The notes: generated by a model from the letters alone, not told the origin. 64,000 nt of DNA from Actinoplanes couchii (GCF_016862075.1 NZ_BOMG01000004.1:62001-126000); one strand, 5' to 3'; positions 18,065 through 26,738 are shown, numbered from the stretch's first letter. Translations and numbers: made by a program.

Positions 18065-18994
18065 TCACGCGATGGCCCGCACCCGATCGTGGAGTTCGGC
18101 CGCCCGGTCGATCAGTTCCTTCACGTTCGCGGTGGCGGCCGGCAGGGTGACGTAGACGTGATCGGCGCCCGCCTCGGCCAGTGCCGCCACGTCCTCGGCC
18201 AGCTGGCGCACGTCACCGGCGTACGGCGGCCGCGGGGTTGCCGTTGATCTGGTCAGGTCCATCGTGCCGATCTGGACCGTGCAGCTGACCGTGGCCGGAT
18301 CGCGCCCGGCCTCCTCGGCCAGCCGGCGGAGGAACGGCAGCCGCCTCGCGACCAGCTCCGGCGTGGCGGCGCTGGCCAGCCAGCCGTCCGCGCGCCGGGC
18401 CACCCGCCGCAGGGCGCGATCGCCGGCCCCGCCGAGCAGGACCGAGATGCGGCGGGCCGGTTTGGGGCCGATGTCGACGGCGTCCGCCCGGAACCGGGAC
18501 GTCGTGAAACTCACCGGGTTCGGGCCCCACACCGCGTCGGCGATGTCCAGGAACTCGTCCATCGCCCGGCCGCGCTCGGTGAGCGGGACGGCGCCGGTCG
18601 CCGCGAACTCGTCGATCGACCAGCCGGTGCCCAGGCCGGCCAGAACCCGGCCACCGCTCGCCGCGTCCAGGGTGGCCAGCTGCCGGGCCAGGCGCATCGG
18701 CAGGTGCAGCGGCACCACCAGGATGCCGGTGCCCAGCGCGATCCGCTCGGTCACCGCCGCCGCCATCGACAGCGTGACCAGCGCGTCGGTGACCCCGCGG
18801 TAGCGGTCCGGCCAGGGCAGGTCCGGCACGTCGTAGAGGCCGTGCGGGCCGCTCTGGTCCTCCGGGACCAGCACCCGCTCGAACACCCACAGACTGTCGT
18901 AGCCGATCTCCTCACAAGCGCGTGCCGCGTCGACCACGTCGGCGCCGGGGTCGAAGTGCTGGTACTGAGGCAGATTCACACCGAGCTTCACCAT
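18065..18994 (-). CDS. LLM-class F420-dependent oxidoreductase
   Basis: A 309-residue luciferase-like TIM-barrel enzyme of the F420-dependent family (TIGR03619-type). Family marks are KLGVNLPQYQH at the start, ERIALGTGILVVPLHLP, TLDAASGGRVLAGLGTGW and a C-terminal EAGADHVYVTLP. It would transfer hydride from reduced F420 to an unknown substrate. Two adjacent ATGs (18997, 18994) are possible starts. It is divergent from a TetR gene across 85 bases that contain a TetR-box-like palindrome, so TetR probably controls both sides. Confidence 0.9.
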   Translation of the reverse strand: MVKLGVNLPQYQHFDPGADVVDAARACEEIGYDSLWVFERVLVPEDQSGPHGLYDVPDLPWPDRYRGVTDALVTLSMAAAVTERIALGTGILVVPLHLPMRLARQLATLDAASGGRVLAGLGTGWSIDEFAATGAVPLTERGRAMDEFLDIADAVWGPNPVSFTTSRFRADAVDIGPKPARRISVLLGGAGDRALRRVARRADGWLASAATPELVARRLPFLRRLAEEAGRDPATVSCTVQIGTMDLTRSTATPRPPYAGDVRQLAEDVAALAEAGADHVYVTLPAATANVKELIDRAAELHDRVRAIA

Positions 18995-19046
18995 CATTCC
19001 ATTGTGTACGTGGTCAGCCGGTCCCGCTGTGACCCTACTTATATTT

Positions 19047-19062
19047 ACGAACGGTCGGTCGT
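19047..19062. promoter_or_regulatory. TetR operator-like imperfect palindrome
   Basis: ACGAACGGTCGGTCGT matches its own reverse complement at 12 of 16 positions and resembles the ACGAnCG...CGnTCGT boxes of TetR regulators. It sits between the divergent LLM oxidoreductase and TetR genes, 18 bases before the TetR start, so it likely mediates autoregulation and control of the oxidoreductase. Confidence 0.6.
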
Positions 19063-19079
19063 TTTGTAGGTTCGGGGGT

Positions 19080-19715
19080 ATGACCCAGGACGGCCGGCTG
19101 ATCCGCGGCGAACGCACCCGCAGCGCGGTGCTCGACCAGGCACTGCTCCTCGCCACCGTGTCCGGCCTCGACGGGCTGTCGCTCAGCCAGGTCGCCGACG
19201 CGCTCGGCGTCAGCAAATCCGGCCTCTTCGCGCACTGGCGCTCCAAGGAGGCGCTGCAGTTGGCGGTCGTCGACCAGGCCCGCGCCCAGTGGACCGACCG
19301 GGTGATCCGGCCCGCCCTCACCGCCCCCGCCGGGGTCCGCCGGCTCTGGGCGGTGCACCTCAGCCGGCTCGCGTTCTACGAGGCGAAAGTGCTGCCCGGC
19401 GGCTGTTTCTTCGCCAACGCCCACTTCGAGTTCAACGCCCGCCCCGGCGCCGTCCGCGACCGTCTGGCCGCCGAGCAGACCGACTGGATGACATTCCTGA
19501 CCGGCCTGGCCACCGACGCCGTGACACTCGGCGACCTGCGCCCCGGCACCGACCCGGCGGTCCTCGCCTATCACGTGGAGGCGCTCGGTGTCTGCACCGT
19601 CATGCAGGCGCCCGTCCTCGGCCCCGGGATCACCTATCCGCACGCCCGCCGAGCCCTGCTCGACCACCTGCGTGCAGTCAGCATCGACCCGACGATCCTT
19701 CCGGAGCAGCCATGA
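19080..19715 (+). CDS. TetR-family transcriptional regulator
   Basis: A 211-residue regulator with N-terminal TetR HTH (LSQVADALGVSKSGLFAHWRS, about residues 35-55) and a TetR_C-type ligand-binding domain containing LPGGCFFANAHFEF, the pattern of the YcdC/TetR_C_6-like subgroup. ATG at 19080. It is coupled (ATGA overlap) to the thioesterase downstream and divergent from an LLM oxidoreductase. Together they suggest a small acyl/F420 metabolism regulon repressed by this protein. Confidence 0.92.
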   Translation: MTQDGRLIRGERTRSAVLDQALLLATVSGLDGLSLSQVADALGVSKSGLFAHWRSKEALQLAVVDQARAQWTDRVIRPALTAPAGVRRLWAVHLSRLAFYEAKVLPGGCFFANAHFEFNARPGAVRDRLAAEQTDWMTFLTGLATDAVTLGDLRPGTDPAVLAYHVEALGVCTVMQAPVLGPGITYPHARRALLDHLRAVSIDPTILPEQP

Positions 19716-20158
19716 GCAGCACCACCGCACTTCCCCTCACCTACGGCGACGTGATCCACACGCCGGTCCACTTCGACGACCTCGACGCCATGGGCGTGCT
19801 GCACAACTCGCGGTACGCGGTTCTCGTCGAACGGGCGGTCGGCAAGTGGTGGGCGGCCCGCGGGGTCACGTTCACCGGCGGGCGCCCGACGTCCCCGGAC
19901 GCCTTCAACGTGGTCCGCGAGTACGGCATCACCTTCCACGTCCCGGTCACCACCATCGGGGACATAGCGGTCCACTTCTGGCTGGAGAAACTCGGCACCA
20001 CCAGCGCCGACTACCGCTTCCGGGTGACGTCCCCGGACGGCGCGGTCGTCCACGCCGACGGCCGCCGCGTGAACGTCCGCCTCGACCCGGCGACGATGCG
20101 CCCCGTCCCCTGGACCGACCACGCCCGCGGCATCGCCCAGCCCCTGCTGAAGCCCTGA
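19712..20158 (+). CDS. Hotdog-fold acyl-CoA thioesterase (4HBT family)
   Basis: A 148-residue single hotdog domain. FDDLDAMGVLHNSRYAVLVE is the 4-hydroxybenzoyl-CoA thioesterase signature, with the catalytic Asp region and the following active-site helix. It should hydrolyse an acyl-CoA or acyl-carrier thioester. ATG at 19712 overlaps the TetR stop (ATGA), so both are made from one transcript. Substrate unknown. Confidence 0.88.
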   Translation: MSSTTALPLTYGDVIHTPVHFDDLDAMGVLHNSRYAVLVERAVGKWWAARGVTFTGGRPTSPDAFNVVREYGITFHVPVTTIGDIAVHFWLEKLGTTSADYRFRVTSPDGAVVHADGRRVNVRLDPATMRPVPWTDHARGIAQPLLKP

Positions 20159-20198
20159 CCCGTCCCGCCGACCCACCGCCCGTGCCCGCGGCGAGTCC

Positions 20199-20281
20199 CA
20201 CCTTCACCGCTGTCCATGGGTGCGGTGAGTGCCACCTTTACCGCCGATCTTGGATACGGTGGATCTTCACCTTCATCGCTG
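20199..20281. repeat. Three degenerate copies of CACCTTCACCGCTG
   Basis: Copies at 20199-20212, 20233-20246 and 20268-20281 are spaced 34 and 35 bases apart, with one or two differences each. They lie in the convergent gap (20159-20707) after the thioesterase gene. This gap holds no convincing gene; it also holds the 60-bp dispersed repeat and a polypurine stretch. Confidence 0.6.
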
Positions 20282-20369
20282 TGTGGGTGACGCGAAGCCC
20301 GCCCATCACGACGCCGGCCGGCTCGGCGCGTGGTTCCTGGCGGCTGGTGCGGTTTGCGGGTGGGGTGGC

Positions 20370-20429
20370 GGTGACCATCGCATCCGGCCCGGCGGTCGCG
20401 GGTCGGTCTTGAGGCGCGCCTTCCTTGCG
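20370..20429 (-). repeat. 60-bp dispersed repeat, copy 1
   Basis: The reverse strand of this segment matches 25099-25158 over 60 bases. A 26-base block (20383-20408 versus 25120-25145) is identical, and the flanks differ at about a dozen positions. It lies in a gene-free convergent region. No terminal inverted repeats or transposase are visible. Confidence 0.75.
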
Positions 20430-20499
20430 TGTCGCCACGGGACCTTGGCCGGCTCGTAACAAAGCGGGGTTGAAGGGGTTTCCCCGGGTCGGGATGCGG

Positions 20500-20700
20500 T
20501 GCGGTGCTCGGAGACCTCGGACAGGCCGAGAGGGGCAAGCGAAAGCCGCCAGGAAGGCCCAGGGTGAGCGGCGAGGAACGGGCGGCGGAGGGCGGCGGCT
20601 TGAAACAGGGCGGAGGACGAGAAACAAGGTCGAGGGCCGGCGGCGAAGAGTGGCCGCGGGCTTGGGGGAGGGCCGAGCGCGCCCTCGCAGGCGCGCCCGG
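20500..20700 (+). repeat. Polypurine-rich intergenic tract
   Basis: About 200 bases rich in G and A on the + strand, with recurring GGCGGAG, GAAAG and GAGG words. It sits between the end of the thioesterase unit and the end of the leftward 2-MIB operon. Open frames across it have biased composition and no start context, so I treat it as non-coding. A similar tract on the other strand is at 48335-48560. Confidence 0.5.
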
Positions 20701-20707
20701 AAGCTGA

Positions 20708-21553
20708 TCAGATTCGGTCGGCGGCGATGAGTAGGTAGTGGAAGCTGCCCTCCTGGTAGGCGGTCAGGAAGGCCTCCTCGATGCCGGTGGCGACCTCGGA
20801 TTCGGCGCGTAGCTGCCAGTACGGGATGGTGGCCTCGGTCAGGTCGACCACGTTGATCGGGACCAGGTTGTTGGCGGCGAGGGCTTTGAAGTAGTCGCTG
20901 CGCGGGTGGATGTCGCACGTGTAGTGCTCGTTGATCTTGCTGACCGCCTTGGAGCGCCGGCCGGCCAGGTCGTTGGCGCAACCGGTGATGCAGACGTAGC
21001 GGCCGCCGAATTTCAGCAGGCGGGCGAACTCGCCATACAGTTTGTGCAGGTCGACGTACATTGTCGTCTCGTTGGTCCAGATCGCCTGGCGGGTGTCGGA
21101 CTCCAGCCGGGTCTCCAGCATGTTGCGGAAGTGGAAGCGGACCCGGTCGCTGACGCCGCGGCGGGCGGCCTGCTCGTTGGCGAAACCGACCTGGTACTCG
21201 GAGATCGACACCCCGTCCACCTCGCAGCCGAAACGCTGGTTCGCCATGATGCTGGTGCCGCCCCGGCCGGAGCCGCCGTCCAGGATCATGTCGGTGGGCC
21301 GAATCGGTCCCAGGTGGTCGAGCAGCAGGTCGGCCTGAGCGGACTCCAGGCGGTGCAGTTCGGCGATGATCCGCTTCTCGCGGGTCGCGGCCGGGCCGTC
21401 CAGCACCGTCGGGTCGTAGGGGCCCACGCCGTAGTGGTGGTGGTACAGGTCGTCGACCTCGCCGAGGCGCAGGTTGACCGGGTCGTCCTGGTTGGTGTTC
21501 CAGTAGTTCGCGACGGACTTCTCGAAGTCGGTGCGCAGGATCGTGCTGGTCAT
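20708..21553 (-). CDS. Geranyl diphosphate 2-C-methyltransferase
   Basis: A 281-residue SAM-dependent methyltransferase that converts geranyl diphosphate to 2-methylgeranyl diphosphate, the first committed step to 2-methylisoborneol. The SAM loop is ILDGGSGRGGTS at about residue 89-100. The family-typical FEKSVANYWNTN start, HHHYGVG motif and IWTNETTMYVDL are present. It is the third gene of the leftward encapsulin / cyclase / methyltransferase operon, one base after the cyclase. Identity is supported both by sequence pattern and by neighbours. Confidence 0.92.
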   Translation of the reverse strand: MTSTILRTDFEKSVANYWNTNQDDPVNLRLGEVDDLYHHHYGVGPYDPTVLDGPAATREKRIIAELHRLESAQADLLLDHLGPIRPTDMILDGGSGRGGTSIMANQRFGCEVDGVSISEYQVGFANEQAARRGVSDRVRFHFRNMLETRLESDTRQAIWTNETTMYVDLHKLYGEFARLLKFGGRYVCITGCANDLAGRRSKAVSKINEHYTCDIHPRSDYFKALAANNLVPINVVDLTEATIPYWQLRAESEVATGIEEAFLTAYQEGSFHYLLIAADRI

Positions 21554-21554
21554 C

Positions 21555-22613
21555 TCAACTCCCGTTGGGTTTGTTGTAACGTCCGGTGGTCGCGTGCCAT
21601 CGGCGGCTGCCGCCCACCCAGGCCCAGGTGTCGGCGAGGAACCGCCGCAGGTTCGGGGAACCGACGGCGCTGAGCCGGGTGGCCAGCTCGACGTAGGTGT
21701 GCATCAGCTCGTTGTGGATCTCGACGGTGCGGGCGACGGCCTGCTCGTGGGTGAGGCCCTCCTCGCGGGCCAGCACCCGGGGCAGGTTGTGGTCGTTGTC
21801 CGATTCGGACGGCCCGGAGTGCAGGTCGTTGACGAGCACCGCCGCGTTCCCGGCGGTGGTGAAGGCGCGCCGCACCTCCGGGTGGTAGAACTCGTGCGCC
21901 GGCAGTTCGTACCCGGCCAGCACGTCGACCAGGATCATCGGCGGCAGGTAACTGTTGAGGTGCCGTTGCACCAGGTACTCCCAGACCGGGGGAGTGCGCC
22001 GGTTGACGTGCCAGTCCGCCTCCTGCGTCCACGCCAGGAAGAGGACCGCCATCTGGTGCTGGAACCGCCCCAGCTGAGCGGTGGTGGCGTAGCGGGACAG
22101 GTGCTCGACCGCGGTACGGAACGCCTCGGAGATCGGCTGCAGCCGGTGGTAGTCGGCCATGTCGGCGGCGTACCGCGGGACCAGCTGGGCCGGGTCGATG
22201 GTGTGCAGCAGCCGGGCCAGCCGGGAGCCGACCACCCGCGGATCGGCGCCGAGTTCGATCTCGTCGACGTAGTAGTCGTCGGTGGCCCACTCGGCGACCA
22301 GGCATTTCGTGGCCATCAGCAGCCGGTCCGGGTCGTTGCAGGCCGGGTGGGCGAGCATCATGTAGCGGCCGAACCCGTACGACCGCAGCTTGTCCAGTCT
22401 CCCCTCATAAATCCCAACATGTCGTGCCCAATCGATCAGCTGTTCGTCGACCAGGTCACCGAGACCGGGGTCATCACGGATCGCGTCCGGGCAGAAGAGT
22501 TGATCATCGGGGGGAGAGGGCGCGAAGGCCCGCAACGCCGACATCCCCAGCCCGGGGGCCAGATCGGTCAAATGCCGAGGCGGCGCGAACCGGACATCAG
22601 TCAGCACCGACAT
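21555..22613 (-). CDS. 2-methylisoborneol synthase (class I terpene cyclase)
   Basis: A 352-residue terpene cyclase that ionises 2-methylgeranyl diphosphate and cyclises it to the earthy odorant 2-methylisoborneol. The metal-binding DDYYVD motif is at residues 112-117. The NSE triad is NDLHSGPSE at 262-270. Start ATG 22613 overlaps the encapsulin stop by one base. The N-terminal extension before the cyclase fold is short (about 40 residues, including LGMSALRAFAPSPP) compared with the long proline-rich tail of some Streptomyces enzymes. In family 2B systems such N-terminal extensions target the cyclase into the shell, so this segment is the candidate cargo signal. Confidence 0.93.
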   Translation of the reverse strand: MSVLTDVRFAPPRHLTDLAPGLGMSALRAFAPSPPDDQLFCPDAIRDDPGLGDLVDEQLIDWARHVGIYEGRLDKLRSYGFGRYMMLAHPACNDPDRLLMATKCLVAEWATDDYYVDEIELGADPRVVGSRLARLLHTIDPAQLVPRYAADMADYHRLQPISEAFRTAVEHLSRYATTAQLGRFQHQMAVLFLAWTQEADWHVNRRTPPVWEYLVQRHLNSYLPPMILVDVLAGYELPAHEFYHPEVRRAFTTAGNAAVLVNDLHSGPSESDNDHNLPRVLAREEGLTHEQAVARTVEIHNELMHTYVELATRLSAVGSPNLRRFLADTWAWVGGSRRWHATTGRYNKPNGS

Positions 22614-24025
22614 CAGTGTGACAACTCGACGTGGTCGAGGATCCCGAGCGCGTCCGGAACCAGCACCGCCGCCGAGTAGTACGCGCTGACCAGGTACGAC
22701 ATGATCGCCTGCTCGCTGATCCCCATGAACCGCACGTTCAGCCCCGGCTGGTACTCGTCCGGGATCCCGGTCTGGTGCAGCCCGATCACACCCTGGTTCG
22801 ACTCCCCGATCCGCATCGCCATGATCGACGTGGTGTGCGTGTGGCTGATCGGGATCTTGCCGGACGGCAGGATCGGCACACCCCGCCAGGACGGCACGGA
22901 GCGGCCGTCCATGTCGACGGTCGGCGGGTAGATGCCCCGCTTGGTGCACTCCCGCCCGAACGCGGCGATGGCCTGCGGGTGTGCCATGAAGAACTCGGTG
23001 TTGCGCCGCATGCTGAGCAGCTCGTCGAAGTCGTCGGGGGTGGGCGGCCCGCCCCGGGTGTGGATGCGCTGCCGCAGGTCGGCGTTGTGCAGCAGCCCGA
23101 ACTCGCGGTTGTTGATGAGTTCGTACTCCTGGCGTTCGCGCAGCGCCTCGATGGTCAGCCGGAGCTGCTGTTCCATCTGGTTCATCGGCTCGTTGTAGAG
23201 GTCGGCGACCCTGGTGTGGATGCGAAGAACTGTTTGCGCAACCGACAATTCGTACTCGCGCGGGGCGACCTCGTAGTCGACGTACGTGCCGGGCAGGGTC
23301 GGTTCGCCCCGGTGCCCGGCGGTGACCGCGATCGCGGCCTCACCGTGCTTGTTCTGCGGTTTACGGCTCTTGTCACGGAACCTGTCGACGTGCCGGCGCA
23401 GGTCCTCGCTGTGGCTGATCACCTCGGCGAACGCGGCGCGGGGCATCTCCAGCATGGTCACCGCGGTCATCGCCTTGGCGGTGTAGTCCCAGATGGTGTC
23501 GTCCTCGACCAGCACCCGTTCGCCGAACATCTCCCCGTCGGCGAGCACCCCGATGCTGACCGGGTCGCCGTACGCGCCGACGCCGATCTTGTCGACCTTG
23601 CCGTGCGCGATCAGGTACAGGTTGTCGGCCACCGAACCGAACTCGACGATGACCTGGCCCTGCTCGTACTCCCGCTGGACGAACCGGCCGGCGATGCCGC
23701 GCAGCAGGTCCTCGTCCTCGAGCCCGGCGAGGACCGCGATCTCCCGCAGTTCGGCCGGGACGACGTGCACCGACGCGCCGGTGTTGGTGAAGGTGAGCCG
23801 GCCGTCGCCGACCCGGTACGTCATCCGCCGGTTCACCCGGTAGGTACCGCCGCCGACCTGGACCCAGGGCAGCTTGCGCAGCAGCCAGCGGGACGAGATC
23901 TCCTGCATCTGCGGGACGGATTTGGTGGTGTGCGCGAGGTTGCGGGCGGCGGCAGTGCTCAGGCTCTGCCGCTGCTGATGGTCTTGTTGTTCTCGCGTTT
24001 CGACGGGTTTAACAGAACTAGTCAC
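22613..24025 (-). CDS. Family 2B encapsulin shell protein with cyclic-nucleotide-binding domain
   Basis: A 470-residue HK97-fold shell protein of family 2B encapsulins. An internal Crp-like cyclic nucleotide-binding domain (about residues 95-215, [18 protein letters not shown] and [14 protein letters not shown]) interrupts the shell fold. The C-terminal half ([20 protein letters not shown]) is typical. Start is GTG 24025, chosen for GAGGA seven bases upstream. Family 2B shells encapsulate terpene cyclases; here the 2-MIB synthase follows with a one-base overlap. Role: a nanocompartment for the cyclase, possibly gated or tuned by nucleotide binding. Confidence 0.92.
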   Translation of the reverse strand: MTSSVKPVETREQQDHQQRQSLSTAAARNLAHTTKSVPQMQEISSRWLLRKLPWVQVGGGTYRVNRRMTYRVGDGRLTFTNTGASVHVVPAELREIAVLAGLEDEDLLRGIAGRFVQREYEQGQVIVEFGSVADNLYLIAHGKVDKIGVGAYGDPVSIGVLADGEMFGERVLVEDDTIWDYTAKAMTAVTMLEMPRAAFAEVISHSEDLRRHVDRFRDKSRKPQNKHGEAAIAVTAGHRGEPTLPGTYVDYEVAPREYELSVAQTVLRIHTRVADLYNEPMNQMEQQLRLTIEALRERQEYELINNREFGLLHNADLRQRIHTRGGPPTPDDFDELLSMRRNTEFFMAHPQAIAAFGRECTKRGIYPPTVDMDGRSVPSWRGVPILPSGKIPISHTHTTSIMAMRIGESNQGVIGLHQTGIPDEYQPGLNVRFMGISEQAIMSYLVSAYYSAAVLVPDALGILDHVELSH

Positions 24026-24130
24026 GTTTCATCCTCAATGTCGACTCTCTTCAGCCCGTTTTATCCCAGCTCAATCCTTGTTTCCCGGTTTTTGCAGATA
24101 ACCGAAATTCGCGACCTAAGCTCCGAGGGC

Positions 24131-25093
24131 ATGGAAGTCCTCCTCGCCGCCCCGCGCTCCTACTGCGCCGGAGTCGAACGCGCCGTCGGCATGGTCGAAC
24201 GCGCCCTGCGCCTGCACGGATCCCCGGTCTACGTGCGCCGCCAGATCGTCCACAACGCCCACGTCGTCGCCGGTCTCGAAGCCCGCGGCGTGATCTTCGT
24301 CGACGAACTGGACGCGGTGCCGGACGGCGCGGTCGTGGTCTTCTCCGCGCACGGGGTCGCGCCCGCGGTCCGGGCCGAGGCCGCCCGGCGGGACCTGGAC
24401 GTCATCGACGCCACGTGTCCGCTGGTGGCCAAGGTGCACGCGGAGGCGCGCCGGTTCGCGGCCCGCGGGGACACCGTCCTGTTGATCGGCCACGAGGGGC
24501 ACGACGAGGTGGAGGGGACGCTGGGGCAGGTCCCCGGCGTTCAACTGATCTCCGAGATCTCCGAGATTCCGGACCTACGGGTTCCGGATCCGCGCCGCGT
24601 CTCCTATCTCACCCAGACGACGCTGGCCGCCGACGAGACGACGGCCGTGGTCACTGCGTTGCGGGCGAAATTTCCTGATCTATCCGGCCCGGACACCTCG
24701 GACATCTGTTACGCCACCACCAACCGCCAGGAAGCGGTGTCCGCCATCGCCCCCGCATGCGACCTGGTACTGGTCGTAGGCTCGGCCAACTCCTCCAACT
24801 CGGTCCGCCTGGTCGAGGTGGCCCGCCGCCACGGCACCCCGGCCCACCTGATCGAGGACGCCGGCGAGATCGACCCCGGCTGGCTCGACGGCGTCCACAC
24901 GATCGGCCTGACCGCCGGCGCCTCCGCCCCACCCCACCTGGTCGACGAGGTCATCACCGCCCTGAACCCGGCCCGGGTCACCGAACACCGCGTCACCGAC
25001 GAGAACATCACCTTCGTCCTGCCAGGGAAACCGGGAAAATCAGAAAACCTCCGAAGATCCCTTTCTGGTACGCCTACCGAAACGGTCCCGTAG
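24131..25093 (+). CDS. ispH: 4-hydroxy-3-methylbut-2-enyl diphosphate reductase (IspH/LytB)
   Basis: A 320-residue iron-sulfur enzyme, the last step of the MEP pathway, making IPP and DMAPP. The three cluster cysteines are Cys12 (SYCAGV), Cys96 (DATCPLV) and Cys193 ([10 protein letters not shown]). [11 protein letters not shown] and the [10 protein letters not shown] motif are also present. Divergent from the 2-MIB/encapsulin operon across about 105 bases, so it could supply extra prenyl precursor for that pathway. A housekeeping ispH is normally expected elsewhere in the genome, so this may be a dedicated second copy (inference). ATG 24131. Confidence 0.94.
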   Translation: MEVLLAAPRSYCAGVERAVGMVERALRLHGSPVYVRRQIVHNAHVVAGLEARGVIFVDELDAVPDGAVVVFSAHGVAPAVRAEAARRDLDVIDATCPLVAKVHAEARRFAARGDTVLLIGHEGHDEVEGTLGQVPGVQLISEISEIPDLRVPDPRRVSYLTQTTLAADETTAVVTALRAKFPDLSGPDTSDICYATTNRQEAVSAIAPACDLVLVVGSANSSNSVRLVEVARRHGTPAHLIEDAGEIDPGWLDGVHTIGLTAGASAPPHLVDEVITALNPARVTEHRVTDENITFVLPGKPGKSENLRRSLSGTPTETVP

Positions 25094-25098
25094 CGCAC

Positions 25099-25158
25099 CG
25101 CGAGGCAGGCGGACCACCGGACCGACCCGCGACCGCCGGGCCGGACGCGGTGGAGACG
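25099..25158 (+). repeat. 60-bp dispersed repeat, copy 2
   Basis: Inverted relative to the copy at 20370-20429, with an identical 26-base core at 25120-25145. It begins six bases after the ispH stop and lies just before the 5'-truncated LLM gene. The position raises the possibility that it marks the break that removed that gene's start. Confidence 0.75.
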
Positions 25159-25246
25159 TCCGAGCTAAACTGCACGACGACCCCGGATCACCGGCCCGGG
25201 ATGGATGTCGCAGAGGGGCCGGTGACCTCGCGAGACCGAGGAGGGA

Positions 25247-25915
25247 GTGGCGGCGCGATCCCTGCTGGCCAAGCAGACCGCCACCCTGGACCGGATGTCC
25301 GGTGGCCGCTTCGTGTTCGGCGTCGGCATCGGCGGGCGCGCCGACGACCACCGGGCGGCCGGGGTGCCGGTGTCGCAGCGGGGCCGGATCCTCGACGCCC
25401 AACTGGGTGACCTGCGCCGGATCTGGGCCGGTCAGGCGTACCGGCAGAGTCTGATCGGCCCCGCACCGGCGACCGTGGGCGGACCGCGGGTCCTGATCGG
25501 CGGGTTCGCGCCCGCCGCGCTCAGCCGGGTCGCCCGGTTCGCCGACGGATTCCTCTGCGCCGCGCCGCTCACCTGGGCCGGCCGTCTGGTCGGCACCGTC
25601 CGCGACCAGTGGGCGGAAGCCGGCCGCCCAGGCCGTCCTCGGCTGGTCTGCCAGATCAACGTGGCCATCGGCCCGGCGAGCGTGATCGACCGGGCCCGGC
25701 AGGCGATCGGTTCCTACTACGCCTTTGTCGATCGCCCGGACCACCGTCCGGGACCGATCACCGATCCGGTCCGGCTGGCCGAGACGGTGGCCGCCTACCG
25801 GGAGTTCGGCGCCGACGAGCTGATGCTCTACTGCTGGGCCGACGACCCGCACCAGGTCGAGGCCCTGGCCCCGCTGCTGACCGCCGGACCAGCGATCAGT
25901 CCAGGAACGCCGTGA
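25247..25915 (+). pseudogene. 5'-truncated LLM-class F420-dependent oxidoreductase
   Basis: A 222-residue frame matching luciferase-like F420 enzymes from the SLLAKQTATLDRMSGGRF motif onward, through VFGVGIGGRADD and GADELMLYCW. Complete family members are about 290-320 residues, and the first roughly 90 residues, which include the first barrel strands, are missing. Upstream DNA in the same frame has no such sequence; the dispersed repeat lies there. A GTG at 25247 with GAGGAGGGA directly before it could still allow translation, but a functional barrel is unlikely. The 3' end overlaps the convergent hydrolase by 20 bp. Confidence 0.7.
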
Positions 25916-26684
25916 CCAGGTCGCGGAAGAAGTCCGGCTGCTCGGTCCACGGGCGGTGCCCGGACTCGGTCATGACCTCCAGCCGGGCGTGCGGGTGGGC
26001 GGCGGCCACGACCCGGGCCGGCGCGGTGCCGATCAGGCCGTCCGAGGCCCCGGCCAGCACCAGCACCGGACCCGGGACCGGTCCCGGGGTGGCGACACCG
26101 GCGTAGAACGCGTCCCGGTACCACGGATGCCGGTTGGCGTGCCCGCGCACGTACTCCCGGTTCCGTTGCGGGGTCCACCGGTGCCAGTGGAACGGCACAC
26201 CCAGCGCCGCCGCGAGGGGGCCCCGGGCGGCGGCCGCCCGCGGGTACCACGGTTCGCCGGACCGCCCGGCCCGGATCGCGGCGACCTCGGCCGGGTCGAC
26301 GTCCCGGCCGGCCCGCCCGATCGGGGTGACCAGGATCAGCCGGCGCACCCGGCCGGGATGCCGGATCGCGTACTCCTGCGCGGTCAGCGTCCCGGCCGAG
26401 TGCGCCAGCAGGTCCACCGCGTCCAGCCCGAGGTGCCGTCGCAGGGTCTCCACGTCGGCGGCCTGGGCGGTGAACGACACGGCCGCCGGATCACCCGGTG
26501 TCTCGGAACGGCCACCGCCGCGGGCATCCAGCCGGATCAGCCGCCGGGTCGCCGGCAGCCCGCCGAGATCACCCAGGTACCGCACGTCCATGCCGGGCCC
26601 GCCGGGCAGCACCAGCAGCGGCGGGCCGTCCCCGGTCTCGTCGTAGTGCGGGCGCGGTCCATCGCCGGCGGGCAGGTACGGCAT
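25896..26684 (-). CDS. Alpha/beta hydrolase
   Basis: A 262-residue alpha/beta hydrolase close to proline iminopeptidase-type enzymes. LLVLPGGPGMDVRYL gives the HGGPG-like oxyanion segment. DLLAHSAGTLTA carries the nucleophile Ser in a slightly unusual HSAG elbow. GASDGLIG is the acid region and ESGHRPW carries the catalytic His. Likely cytoplasmic; substrate unknown. ATG 26684. It forms a single leftward unit. Confidence 0.85.
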   Translation of the reverse strand: MPYLPAGDGPRPHYDETGDGPPLLVLPGGPGMDVRYLGDLGGLPATRRLIRLDARGGGRSETPGDPAAVSFTAQAADVETLRRHLGLDAVDLLAHSAGTLTAQEYAIRHPGRVRRLILVTPIGRAGRDVDPAEVAAIRAGRSGEPWYPRAAAARGPLAAALGVPFHWHRWTPQRNREYVRGHANRHPWYRDAFYAGVATPGPVPGPVLVLAGASDGLIGTAPARVVAAAHPHARLEVMTESGHRPWTEQPDFFRDLVTAFLD

Positions 26685-26738
26685 CCGAAGATCCTGTCAC
26701 GGTGATTGGATTCGCCGCGGCCGGGCAATCTTGGAAGG

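Noticed and set aside
20425..20730. Rightward frame of about 100 codons in the polypurine tract
   Set aside because: The product is a low-complexity Arg/Gly/Glu peptide and the frame runs into the methyltransferase gene on the other strand.
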